Source of the DNA: Flaccisagitta enflata
Lineage: Eukaryota > Chaetognatha > Sagittoidea > Aphragmophora
Direction: 5' to 3'
Length of the DNA: 64,000 nucleotides
Assembly: GCA_965153355.1 (NCBI GenBank)
Contig: OZ231126.1
Span: 34,100,001 to 34,164,000 of the forward strand
Under the pieces are notes generated by a model. The model was not told where the DNA came from. It saw nothing but the letters and a program-made list of their open reading frames with translations, and did no database searches. Shown piece by piece: positions 30,997 to 41,622 of the stretch. The stretch's first letter is position 1. Each line of letters opens with the position of its first letter. The translations under genes and the position numbers were made by a program.

Positions 30997-31608
30997 GGGC
31001 AGCGGCTCCGAAGGGGTCGATGACCTATGCTTTCACACATATGGGGAATTTTCTCCTTCTCCTCCTCCTCCTCCTCCTTCTCCTTCTTCGTACCCCCCTC
31101 AAATCCTAGTCTTGAGGCCCAAATTTCAGTCTCGAGGCCCAAATCCCAGTCTCGAGGCCCAAATCCAAGCCTCCAGGCCCAAATCCTAGCATCCAGGCCC
31201 AAACCCAAGCCTGGAGGCCCAGATTCTAGCCTTGAGGCCAAAATCTCAGCCTCAAGGTCCAAACTCCAGCTAAGAGGCCCAGTTCCCAGCCTCGAGGCCC
31301 AAATCTCAGCCTCCAGGCTAGGATTTGGGCCTGGAGGCTAGGATTTGGGCCTGGAGGCTTGGATTTGGGCCTCGAGACTGGGATTTGGGCCTCGAGACTG
31401 GAATTTGGGCCTCAAGACTGGGATTTGAGGGGGGGACGGAGAAGGAGGAGGAGGAGGAGGAGGAGGAGGAGAAAATTCCCCATATGTGTGAAAGCATAGG
31501 TCATCAACCCCTTTGGGGCCGCTGCCCTGCTCCCCCCTCCACTTTTACCACAACCTACTTAGGCAGGGCACGGGTACCGCTGACCACCTAACGCTTTTGC
31601 GACTATTA
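30997..31608 (+). mobile_element. GGGCAGCGG foldback, complete
   Basis: Starts GGGCAGCGGCTCCGAAGGGG after a T-run, then CTATGCTTTCACACATATGG. It contains about 200 bp of AGGCCCAAATCCCAGTCTCG units, their complement (31315-31430), the opposite arm CATATGTGTGAAAGCATAGG...CCCCTTTGGGGCCGCTGCCC, and the one-sided tail with GCCCTGCT / AGGCAGGGC, GGTACCGCTGACC and TTGCGACTATTA. Purine/pyrimidine frames are not genes. Confidence 0.75.
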
Positions 31609-31894
31609 GGCCTGAAATGGTTGATCTTGGGCTTGACAAGGCTGATTTAGGGCCTCAACGGGCGGATTTTGGGCTTGAGAGAGCTAATTTTGGATCTGAG
31701 AAGGCTGATTTTGGACCTAAGAGGGCTGATTTTGGGCCTGAGAGGGCTGATCTGGGGCCTAAGATGGCTGTTTAAGGCCTCGGGGGGAGGGGGGGGACAG
31801 ACGGACAGACAGATGGACAAACGGATGTATGGACGGACATCTGGAAATTCACCCCTGTGTCCTAAAGGACATAGGCCCTTTGGGGCTGCTGCCC
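31609..31894 (-). mobile_element. GGGCAGCGG foldback, partial, reverse
   Basis: On the minus strand: GGGCAGCAGCCCCAAAGGGC, CTATGTCCTTTAGGACACAG, GTCCGTCC tetranucleotides, then CCTTAAACAGCC and ~21 bp repeats of the type CAGCCCTCTNAGGCCCAAAAT. The right arm and tail are missing. Confidence 0.6.
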
Positions 31895-32094
31895 AAAAAG
31901 TATCACAAATGCTGTTATTTCCACTGTTCGACTTGATCACCATGGACGTATGGACGGACTGACGGACAGACGGATGGACGGATGGACAGATGGACAGACG
32001 GATGGACAAAGCCTCTTTTAGAGTTGCGTGTCTGCAACTAAAAATCGGACGTCAGATCTGCTTAAAAATTCAAACGCTCTCTGTCTCTATATGT

Positions 32095-32097
<3 letters not shown>

Positions 32098-32141
<44 letters not shown>

Positions 32142-32420
32142 GCCCATCAGTCTTTCCGTCTGTGCCAGTCTGTGCTCTGCCGTATTTATCTGTTTCAGTC
32201 TGTGTTTCCGTCTGCTTCATGTTTCAGTCTGTCTGTGTTTCCGTCTGTTTCAGTTTGTCTGTCTTTCCGTCTGTTTCAGTCTGTTTTCCATCTGTTTCAG
32301 TCTGTCTGTCTTGCTGTCTGTTTCGGTCTATCTGTATTTCCGTCTGTCTGCCTTTCTGCCTGTCTGCCAGTCTGCCTGTCTTTCCATTCTGTCTGTCTTG
32401 CCAGTCTGTCTGTCTGCCTA

Positions 32421-32453
<33 letters not shown>

Positions 32454-32512
32454 GTTAGTCTGTCTGTCTGTCTGTCTCTCTGTCTGTCTCTCGCTCTTGC
32501 TCTCACTCTTTC
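32098..32512. repeat. (CT)n then long degenerate CTGT/TTTCCGTCTGTC tract
   Basis: CT run at about 32098-32137, then about 370 bp of TCTGT-based repeats (TTTCAGTCTGTCTGTCTTTC and pure CTGT). Several Ser/Cys/Leu frames over 100 codons arise from it and are artefacts. Confidence 0.9.
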
Positions 32513-33137
32513 ATGGCATGGAACGGTTGAAGACCTTGCGAAATTTCCATGAAAAAAAGAAGATAATTGTTTTGTCATTTTTGAAATACAAATCCAATTT
32601 GCTAGGCCACCGTTTGACCGATTGAGATGAAATTTCACACAGAGAAACTACTTAAAAAATGCCATCGAATGAGCCCAATCCCAGTATTGTGGCGTCATTA
32701 GAAGAAGAGTTATGATTTTCTAAAGATTAAAAAATTTCGATCGTTTTGAGCAAATAACTGTTATTTTCATTCACATTGAGAAAGCGATTTTAACAAAAAA
32801 TGTGCTTTAGTAAAAACTTGCCGAAGGGTGATTTGTGTTCCCTAAACAGCATGAAACACTTCTCCACCCTTCAGGTCTTTGGACACTCAATGCTGGCTTA
32901 TGCGGAATAAAAGACCGCCGTGATTCACCAAGCAAAATAAAAAAGTTTTAAATTTATTAAATCGTAAAATCTGTCGATGTGCGTCAAAGTTGCTACAATC
33001 TCACTGGCCCAGAAGATATTTTTTGTCTCTTCATATATCCAAGCAGAAAATGATATGTAAGTCAATACTTAGCTGACCAGTTTGGTTTGAGAAAAAAAAT
33101 TGATCTTCGTGCCTAATATTAGGAGAAGATGAGCCAA

Positions 33138-33293
33138 CAAGGCCGGATACACGGCCAATACCAGTTGCGGACGGGTGGGCAGGGGCGGAAATGCGCGTTT
33201 TCCTACTTTTCGACTCGTGTCCACGGACGGACCAACGGACGGATCAACGGACGGACGGACAAAGCCTCTTATAGAGTTGCGTGTCCGCAACTA
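33138..33293 (+). mobile_element. CAAGGCC element (GTTGCG hairpin subfamily)
   Basis: CAAGGCCGGATACACGGCCA, AGTTGCGGACGGGTGGGC, GGGGCGGAAATGCG, then GGACGGACCAACGGACGG, GACAAAGCCTCTTATAGA and hairpin GTTGCG-TGTC-CGCAAC followed by TAAAAA. A short, well-preserved copy. Confidence 0.75.
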
Positions 33294-33357
33294 AAAACAG
33301 CAAAAAGATTAAAAACACTTTGGCTGAGTACAAAACATGTCTCTATAACGAAATGAG

Positions 33358-33548
33358 GCCGTATACTCTCCCCCATTCGCGGACGGGTGAGCAGGGGCAG
33401 TATAGAAAAATACCACTAACATCTCGGAAAGGTTACGGACAAACCGCGAAACTAACTTCTACCAATGTACGGACGGACAGACGGAAGGACATGGACAGAC
33501 CGAACGATCGACTGACAAATCGGGGGATTGAGTCGCGTTCACGCGAAT
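33358..33548 (+). mobile_element. CAAGGCC-type element, diverged
   Basis: GGCCGTATACTCTCCCCC, GCGGACGGGTGAGCAGGGGC, GGACGGACAGACGG tract, GACAAATCGGGGGATTG, and a tail GTCGCGTTCACGCGAATAAA that retains most of the hairpin. Confidence 0.6.
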
Positions 33549-33981
33549 AAAACTTATTCACTGAAAAATGTTGCTCTTATCTGTAAAAGTCCGTCAACTA
33601 AATCCATCATCCATGTGATGACTGAAGCGGCCCAGACTAAATGACATACTATCAGACCGGCAGACAGGCTGGAAGAACAACGGTAACTGGATTCATAGGG
33701 AGGAGAATGCGCAACTGAAAACATACCCGTCCAAGCGTCGCGTCAATACCCATAAGCACAAAAAGGGGAAGTTTCGAACATTGGTCATCATCTTGAATCG
33801 CTGCGATGCGCAGATACGTCAAGAACTTGCAGTACTTGTGAGAGCATCGAAAAAAAGCATCGAAAAAAAAATTGATTAAAAAAGAATAAGTACAATCAGT
33901 CAGAAGACAATTCGCTATTGATCGGTACTAAAAGCACTAGTTAAGGCACGATTCGAGATTCGTCGGGCAAACTATAAACAA
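33549..33981. other. No gene recognised
   Basis: Unremarkable sequence; no exon or repeat boundary could be supported. Confidence 0.45.
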
Positions 33982-34255
33982 GCCCGACCAGGCAACAATG
34001 TGTCTGGGCTGTGTCTCTATGTGTATTGATCATGTGAAATATATGGAGAGAAAGATGGACGAACAGACAGGGAGAAAAGGCTCTCAAAACATGTTGGTTG
34101 ATCATTTGTTTCAGTATAGGATCTCACCGTGGCCAAAAACAGATGAGAAACGCGGTTTTTGCACAGGCATAACGGACTGACCAACTAACAGACGGATGGA
34201 CCGAAAGACGGACAGACCCTCTTATAGAGATGCTTTCCTGACGGATGCATCTAAA
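33982..34255 (+). mobile_element. CAAGGCC-type element with GATGC hairpin
   Basis: CAAGCCCGACCAGGCAAC head, GGACGAACAGACAGG and later GACGGATGGACCGAAAGACG tracts, GACAGACCCTCTTATAGAG, and terminal GATGC-TTTCCTGACG-GATGCATCTAAAAA. Assignment by architecture. Confidence 0.5.
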
Positions 34256-34366
34256 AATACGTCCACACTCTGTAACACCAATTTTACACTTAGACACAGG
34301 GTTGTTTCTTACTCTGGAATAATTAAGTTCTATTTCCATGGCGCATGATCTCACGGCGCAATGCGA

Positions 34367-34514
34367 TAGTTTAATAGTGGCACGTGCCATGGCACACCAT
34401 TGGCACGCATTTGGCACATCTGTTAGCACACTTTTTGGTTTCATTTTTAATATAAACTAAAGACAGCAGATTTACAGATCAGTGAAATTATGACACTATA
34501 TTATTAATGAAGAT

Positions 34515-34584
<70 letters not shown>

Positions 34585-34752
34585 TTCAAGGAGTACAGGT
34601 ACACTTGTACATGCTAACGTGGACTGATCACAGGAATACCACGAAAACATCACAATAGATTTTATCCTCAGTGTATTTTTTTGGAGGAAACATAAAGTGT
34701 GCCAATATGTGTGCCAACGGGCGTGCCAATAGGCTACTATGGCACATGCCAA
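34367..34752. mobile_element. Inverted-repeat element with TGGCAC repeats in both arms
   Basis: Left arm TAGTGGCACGTGCCATGG, ATTGGCACGC, TTTGGCACAT, TAGCACACTTT. Right arm, inverted, TAGTTGGCATGTGCCATAG, ATTGGCACGCC, TTGGCACACA, TTGGCACACTTT. A (GA)n run at about 34516-34580 lies between the arms. GCGCATGATCT occurs outside both arms, so pairing may extend further. Confidence 0.6.
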
Positions 34753-35329
34753 CTAATAAGTGAATAGAGCCTTTATAATGCGCATGATCTAAACAAGTAT
34801 TAAATCACATATTGATGGATTTATCTCTATGATTCAGTCTACAACTGATGTCACAAAGTGTGGACATATTTCTTAAAGTTGGCCCGGTGAATCTTGAATC
34901 TTGCCTTTAGCGTAATTGTATGGAGTCAGGTTTCTGGTATACGTATGGCACGATTCGCGGTCTCGCAGGCGGAGCATGAGTAAAATAAGCCATTTTCAAA
35001 ATCAAATAAATATAACATATCTATACATCATTGTGAAGGTAATACTTTACTTTATATGAATTCACCTCTGGAATTCGTTAGCAGGGTCAAATCTTCATGC
35101 AAATTACGTTATAATGACAACATATAAAATTTCCCTTACTTTCAAAATTTGACCATTTGATGAAGTAAGATCGACCAGTAAGAGTCTATATTGGTGCAAA
35201 GACATAGGGGCAGATGTGTTTACACTATATTGATCATTGGGCAGGAGTAGTTTCGAATGAAATTCAATGCAAAAACCAAAAAAGTTCAAAATATCAATGA
35301 TTCCCTTTTCTACTCAGCCTCTCTTCTTC

Positions 35330-35374
35330 ATCATTTTCATTCTCATCTTCACTTTCTTCTCATTTGTCTTCTTT

Positions 35375-35410
<36 letters not shown>

Positions 35411-35480
35411 CTCCTCTTCTTCTTCTTCTTCTTCTTTTTTTTCAACTTTTTCTTCTATAAATTCTTCTTCTTCTTCTCTT
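35330..35480. repeat. (TTC)n/(TCC)n pyrimidine tract
   Basis: Irregular TTC trinucleotides. The Phe, Ser and Glu homopolymer frames are artefacts. Confidence 0.9.
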
Positions 35481-35519
35481 TTATCACCTTTATGTCCTCC
35501 AACTTCTTCCCTTTCTTCC

Positions 35520-36094
35520 TTCACACATATGGGGGATTTTCTCCTCCTTCTCCGTCCGTCCGTCCATCCCCCCAGTCTCGAGGCCCAAATCCCAGTCCCG
35601 AGACCCGAATCCCAGTCTCGTGGCCTAAATCCTATCCAAAAGGCCCAGATCCTGGCCTCAAGGCACAAATATCTAGCCTGGAGACCCAAATCCCAGCCTT
35701 GGCGCCCAAATCTCATCCTTTAGGCTCAAATCCCAGCCGCGAGGCCCAAATCTAAGCCTCAAGGCTCATATCCCAGCCTCACAGATGAGATTTGGGTCTC
35801 AAAGCTGGGATTTAGGCCTCCAGGCTAAGATTTGGGCCTTGAGGCTAGGATTTGGTCCTTTTGGATAGGATTTGGGCCACGAGACTGGGATTTGGGTCTT
35901 GGGACTGGGATTTGGGCCTCAAGACTGGGAGGCGGGCGGGCGGACGGAGGAGGAGGAGAAGATCCGCCATATGTGTGAAAGCATAGGTCATCGACCCCTT
36001 CGGGGCCGCTGCCCTGCTTCCCCTTCAACTTCCAGCACAACCTACTTGGGCAGGGCACAGGTACCACTGACCATCTAACGCTTTTGCGACTATT
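35520..36094 (+). mobile_element. GGGCAGCGG foldback, left tip lost
   Basis: Starts at CACACATATGGGGGATTT (the left GGGCAGCGG tip is replaced by the TTC tract). It has AGGCCCAAATCCCAGTC units then their complement around 35780, the arm CATATGTGTGAAAGCATAGG...CGGGGCCGCTGCCC, a tail with GCCCTGCTT / GGCAGGGC, GGTACCACTGACC and TTGCGACTATT. Confidence 0.7.
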
Positions 36095-36358
36095 CTTCTT
36101 TTTTTTTTCTTTTTTTTTTTCTTCTTCTTTTTCCAGATACACGGCTACCAGATTTTAGGTGACCATGTTGAAGTTTGAACAATTCAGTTTCACAAAACTT
36201 GATGTATTAAAGGGAATCTCAGCGTTATGAATGCGTTATGGGGTGTGAACAAAATTTGTATCGCATCTTTGTAAATGCATATCACTGAACTGATCATCGA
36301 GATAAAGTGAATTTGGCATGTAAACTGCCATGTCTTCATCAAACGGACTAAAGAGGAA

Positions 36359-36517
36359 CAAGGCTGGATACACGGCTAACACCAGTTGCGGACAGGTGGG
36401 CAGGGGCGAAAATGCGAGTTTTCATACTTCTCGACTCGTGTTCAATGATGGACGGACAGACGGACCGACGGACAGACCGACGGACAAAGGCTTTTTTAGA
36501 GTTGTGTGTCCGCAACG
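36359..36517 (+). mobile_element. CAAGGCC element (GTTGCG subfamily)
   Basis: CAAGGCTGGATACACGGCTA head, AGTTGCGGACAGGTGGGC, AAAATGCGAGTTTTCATACT, GGACGGACAGACGGACC tract, GACAAAGGC, and hairpin GTTGTGTGTCCGCAAC with one mismatch. Confidence 0.7.
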
Positions 36518-36883
36518 AGAAAGTTGTGAAAACAGAGAAAAGTGCTATTTTCATGACTCCATAAAGAAAATTTTAAAAAACGTCAAAAATCTTCTGATAC
36601 TTCAACATGATTTTTTTCTCGTGTCAACCAGAATCTAGACAAATAAGAATATCCATTTTTTCCAAAATGTTCCTTCATTCTTGTTACGCTTTACTTCCAT
36701 CAAAGTTAGAGCGACTTTTAAGCAACAGACCAAAATGAGCTAATTGAGGCCTTTTTTGGGCCACATTGACCTAAGATATGTCGCCCTAGAGATTGAAAAG
36801 TGTGCCCAGAGTCGTTTGTCATGTCCGGTGCGCCATGTGATGAATGAGGCTGTCAAATATATTGTCATATCATAGGATTTAGG

Positions 36884-37120
36884 GCGCTTTTCTAGTCACA
36901 GAAAATCGCGTTTTAAACAGGCCACTTGGTCGCTTGATATGTTCATCTGCTTGCACCGCTCATTCCGCTACACTTGCTACGCTTGCTTGCTCCATTCACA
37001 AGCTCGCTCACTTTATTTAGAAGCTCGCTCACTCCGCTCACTTCCTCGTTGGACACTGAAATTTATAGATATGTGTTCATGCTGAAAACGCATTCAACGC
37101 GTATTTCTAGAACGAGGAAA
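36884..37120 (-). repeat. GAGCGAGC-rich dispersed repeat, copy 2
   Basis: Read in reverse it matches 30041-30262: GGGCGCTTTTCTAGTCACAG, CACTTGGTCGCTTG, then repeated GCTCGCTCACTT / GCTTGCTTGCTCC. Confidence 0.6.
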
Positions 37121-37135
37121 CATGCCCTTACACGG

Positions 37136-37900
37136 CCTGCTGGATTCCAAATTGTATCTGTAATTGTAACGTGAAATATTGGATGACGCAAAATTGGCTG
37201 ATATATTGATTTCTGAACGATACAGCCCCTGCCGAGCCCCGCTCACCCGCTTACTGCCCCTGCTCACCTGCATTGCTGCACCTGCCCATCCGCCAGCGAC
37301 TACTTATTGGTTGTTAATGCGGCTTTGGTTATTTAAAACCGGAGTATGCAAGGGAGAAAAAACTGTCAAATACACCATTTTTACGGCAAATTCAAGGCAT
37401 GCTCTAACAGCATGTTTTTGGCATCAGATCATACATAATGTTAATGCGATAAGATGGAATTGTTACATGAATATGTCTGAAGCCTACCTACTTTGTTTTT
37501 CATAATCTTAGAGCGATTGTAGCGGAATCTGAGAAAAAAACATCAAAAAAACCTGCAATTTTGCTGTTTTTACAGCATTTTACAGCATATACTGATACTA
37601 ATTTTCGACATCTTAAGATCAATTCTTTTCAAAATAGTGTCCCTAGACCAGTTTCACTAATTTTGAGTACTGATGAATCAATGCTGCAGTATATCAAAGA
37701 GAAATACGTAAAAAACAGTAAAAAATGCTATTTTTACAGCATTTTTACAGCATTTTACAGCATTAATTCAAAATTCTATCGGGAAATTTTTGAGAATTTA
37801 GTATGAAGTGATAAATTAAGTATTCCCGATGCCCATCCCAATGGTTGTTTTTACCTCCTGTTCTTTTTTGAACGCCTAAAGCCTCCAACAATGCGTGACT
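37136..37900. other. No gene recognised
   Basis: Contains repeated TTTTTACAGCATTTTACAGC blocks near 37566 and 37732-37762. No supportable exon. Confidence 0.45.
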
Positions 37901-37919
37901 ATCAAAAAACTTGAGGCAG

Positions 37920-38141
37920 CTATAAGAAATGTGTTCACACCTAAAGACATGGAATCACAAAAAAACTCATAAATCAAGAATGCCTAGACTGAGGGACTTG
38001 AAATTTTAGGGTTAGATGCAGAATTTGATGCTCTTTCAGACCATACCCAGTGCAAACTTCCCTAGTTTCTGATGATGGGTCTCAATACTAGGAATCACAG
38101 TGTGACATAAGCGTGACAGGGTGTGAACACATTTCTTATAG
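37920..38141. repeat. 222 bp inverted repeat
   Basis: CTATAAGAAATGTGTTCACA at 37920 pairs with its complement ending at 38141. Interior AT-rich. Probably a small foldback element. Confidence 0.6.
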
Positions 38142-39802
38142 CACATTGAAATTTTCATATTTCTACATTGAGACATGGCAAAGTCACGAAATTTGGCATG
38201 AACACTCTCATATGTCTTCACTAAACGGGCAAAAAAGAAAAAGTTGAAAAAATCAAGGAAAGATGAGGTTTTTTTATCAATAATTGGAATTTTTCCCAAA
38301 TATCGTCAAAGATAGTACTTTTAAAAAAATCTAAAAAATGTAATTTTTCTATGATGAACAAGGTCCTGTCAACAGAAGATTTTAAGTCCTCAAAACCATA
38401 ACCAGGACCAATGAAAATGTCCCATTTCTTCATATCACGTCATGTTTTTTCTCAAATTTTACAGTGATGATAGTCAGTGAGACCTAAATAGGACATGTAG
38501 AAATTGGCCAAATCAGCCCTTTTTTTGGTCCAAGATCCTAGTGATATGTCGACACTGGGGTGTTTCAGATCAGGGCTATGGTCTCCGATGGGGCTGGCTG
38601 TAAAATTAGAGTTGTGGTATAGTTAGGGGAAGGCCCCAGGCACCATAGTTGGGCACCCAGAGGCCCCTACAAGTAACACCAACTCTGCGAAGGTTGAAAA
38701 ATTGACCAAAAATGACCGAAAATGACAAAATCACTTTAAAATTCCAGAGAATTAATTATTTTGGCAAATTATTCCAATTTCTTTTTCTGGTTCACACAGT
38801 TGTAACTTATGGAAGTGGTCTAGGCCGAGAAATGGCCAGCAGATGCGATAGGGGGCTGTCAAGAACTCAAAAATGGCCAAAAAAAGACCCTAAAAATGAA
38901 CTGTTTTAAGCATACTAAAAAATTAATGAAAAATAATGAAAATCTTTCCTCCTAAGGGCAATCTTTCCACTCATATAGGCTCAGTGGAGTGCAAGGGGCT
39001 GATAACTGCAAAAAATTCAACCCTAAGATTAAAAACAGGCCCCATATAGATCGAAATAATGACCAAAAATGATAAAAACGCTTCAAAATTAAAAAAAATT
39101 GATTAATTAGGCAAATCAACCCAATTTTTTTTACTGGTTCATACAGTTGTAAGTTCTAGAAGTGATCTAGACCGATAAATGGCCAGTGGGAGCGTTTGGG
39201 GGCCAATAAGAACCCAAAAATGGCCAAAAAAGACCTAAAAATGCAATTTTTTTTACACATTTTCAATATCCAATGAAAATAATGAAATTTTTTCCTCCTA
39301 AGGGCAATTTTTCCAATCATATAGGCTCAATGGAGTGCAAGGGGCTGATATTTGCAGAAAAAATCAACCCTGGAATTTAAAATAGGCCCCGTAGAGGTCG
39401 ACATAATGACCAAAAATTACCAAAAACGACAAAAAAACGACAAAAAATTAAAAAAATTTGATTAATTAGGCAAATCAACCCAATTTTTTATACTGGTTCA
39501 TGCAGTTGTAAGTTCTAGAAGTGATCTAGACCAATAAATGGACAGTGGGAGCGTTTGGGGGCCAATAAGAACCCAAAAATGGCCAAAAAAGAACTAAAAT
39601 TGCATTTTTTTACACATTTTCAAAATCCAATGAAAAATAATGAAATTTTTCCTCCTAATGGCAATTTTTCCAATCATATAGGCTCAATGGAGTGCAAGCG
39701 GCTGATGACTGCAAAAAATTCACCAAGAATGACCAAAAATGACAAAAAATGCGTCAAAATTTAAAAAAAAATTGATTAATTATGCAAATCAACCCAATTT
39801 TT

Positions 39803-40235
39803 GGGCAGCGGCTCCGAAGGGACGGTCTCAGAGAACACAGGGGACTGTTCGTCGTTCGTCCCCGTCCATCTTCTGCGCCCTCTCTTTGAATCTGCCTATC
39901 AGGCCTGAAATCTGCCCCCAGGCCTGAAACCTCCCAGGTCTAAATCTGCCCTCTCATGCAGATTCAAGGCTTGAGAGGGCAGATTTCAGGCCTGAGAGGG
40001 TAGATTTCAGGCCTGATAGGGCAGATTTCAGGCCTGAGAGGGCATATTTCAGACCTGAGAGGGCCTGCAGGGGATAGACGGACGAATGGATGGACGAACG
40101 AACAAAAGTCCCCCTGTGTTCTACAGGACTTCGTCCCCTTCGGGACCGCTGCCCTGCTTCCTCTCACTCCAATTCACAATCAAGCAAAGCAGGGCAGCCG
40201 GTATCGCTGACCACATATTGCCCTTGGGCGACCTG
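39803..40235 (+). mobile_element. GGGCAGCGG foldback inserted in the palindrome
   Basis: The monomer sequence CAACCCAATTTTTTTTACTGG is interrupted inside its T-run. The inserted unit starts GGGCAGCGGCTCCGAAGGGA, contains ~20 bp AGGCCTGAAATCTGCCCTCT repeats in both orientations, GGACGAATGGATGGACG, the arm CCCCTTCGGGACCGCTGCCC, the GCCCTGCTT / AGCAGGGC tail hairpin, and ends GGGCGACCTG before another T-run. Confidence 0.8.
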
Positions 40236-41536
40236 TTTTTACTGGTTCATACAGTTGTGAGTTCTAGAAGTGATCTAAACCAATAAATGGCCAGTGGGAG
40301 CGTTTGGGGGCCAGTAAGAACCCAAAAATGGCCAAAAAGGACCTAAAAATGCAATTTTTCACACATTTTCAATATCCAATGAAAAATAATGAAATTTTTT
40401 CCTCTTAATGGCAATTTTTCCATCTTGTAGGCTCAATGGAGTGCAAGGGGGTAATTGCAAAAAGTTCAACCCTGGAATTCTTTCCTCCTAATAGCAATCT
40501 CTCCACTCATAGAGGCTCAATGGAGTGCAAGGGGCTGATAACTACAAAAAATGCAAATCTGGAATTTAAAACAGGCCCTGTAAAGGTCGAAATAATGACC
40601 AAAAATGACCAAAAAAGACAAAAACGCTTTAAAACTAAAAAAAATTTGTTAATTAGGCTAATCAAGTGGGAGCGTTTGGGAGCCGAAAAGAACCCAAAAA
40701 TGACCAAAAAAGACCTAAAAAAGCATTATTTTACACATTTTCAAAATCAAATGAAAAATAATGATTTTTTTTCCTCCCAATGACAATTTTTCCACTCACA
40801 TAAGCTCAATGGAGTGCAAGGGGCTGATAACTGCAAAAAATTTAATCCTGGAATAAAAAACAGGCTCTGTCTGTAGAGGTCAAAAAAATGCCCCTTGCAC
40901 TCCATTTAGCCTTGCCATTAGGAGGAAAAAATTTCATTATTTTTCTTTGGATTTTGAAAATATGTAAAATAATGCTTTTTTAGGTCTTTTTTGGTCATTT
41001 TTGGGTTCTTTTCGGCTCTCAAACGCTCCCACTTGATTAGCCTAATTAACAATTTTTTTTTTAGTTTTAAAGCGTTTTTGTCTTTTTTGGTCATTTTTGG
41101 TCATTATTTCGACCTTTACAGGGCCTGTTTTAAATTCCAGATTTGCATTTTTTGTAGTTATTAGCCCCTTGCACTCCAATGAGCCTCTATGAGTGGAGAG
41201 ATTGCCATTAGGAGGAAAGAATTTCATTATTTTTCATTTGATTTTGAAAATGTGTAAAAAAATGCATTTTTAGGTCTCTTGGTCATTTTTGGGTCAATTC
41301 TAGAACTTACAACTGTATGGACCAGTGAAAAAAATTGGCTTGCTTTGCCTGATAAATCAATTTTTCTAATTTTGAAGCATTTTTGTCATATTTGGTCATT
41401 TTTGGTCATTATTGGTCATTATTTCAAATTCTACGGGGCCTGTTTTAAATTCCAGGGTTGAATTTTTTGCAGTTATCAGCCCCTTGCACTCCATTGAGCC
41501 TATATGATTGAAAAAATTGCCATTAGGAGAAAAAAA

Positions 41537-41622
41537 TTTCATTATTTCATATTTCATTATTTCATATTTCATTATTTTATATTTCATTATTTCATATTTC
41601 ATTATTTCATATTTCATTTCAT
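41537..41622. repeat. TTTCATATTTCATTA tandem array
   Basis: Five to six copies of a ~15 bp unit inside one palindrome monomer; the opposite arm lacks the expansion. Confidence 0.85.

Larger units (their letters stand above)
28662..32922. mobile_element. Long terminal-inverted-repeat element, 4.26 kb
   Basis: Perfect terminal repeats of at least 27 bp, starting CACGGCGGTCTTTTATTCCG. Weaker pairing continues for about 350 bp (for example GGGAACACAAATCAC, GAAAATCATATCTCTTC, GTTTCTCTGTGTGAAAT blocks). ATTC occurs at 28658-28661 and 32923-32926, a 4 bp target duplication. The middle is filled by later insertions and simple repeats. No transposase was recognised. Confidence 0.75.
28624..33125. mobile_element. 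CATTAGG MITE split by a 4.26 kb insertion
   Basis: Left half CATTAGCCCTGATTACAGTT to 28661 and right half from 32923 (ATTCACCAAGCAAAATAAA) to GATCTTCGTGCCTAAT together match the 240 bp element at 24730-24969 end to end (inverted). The join point is interrupted by the long-TIR element at 28662-32922. Confidence 0.75.
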
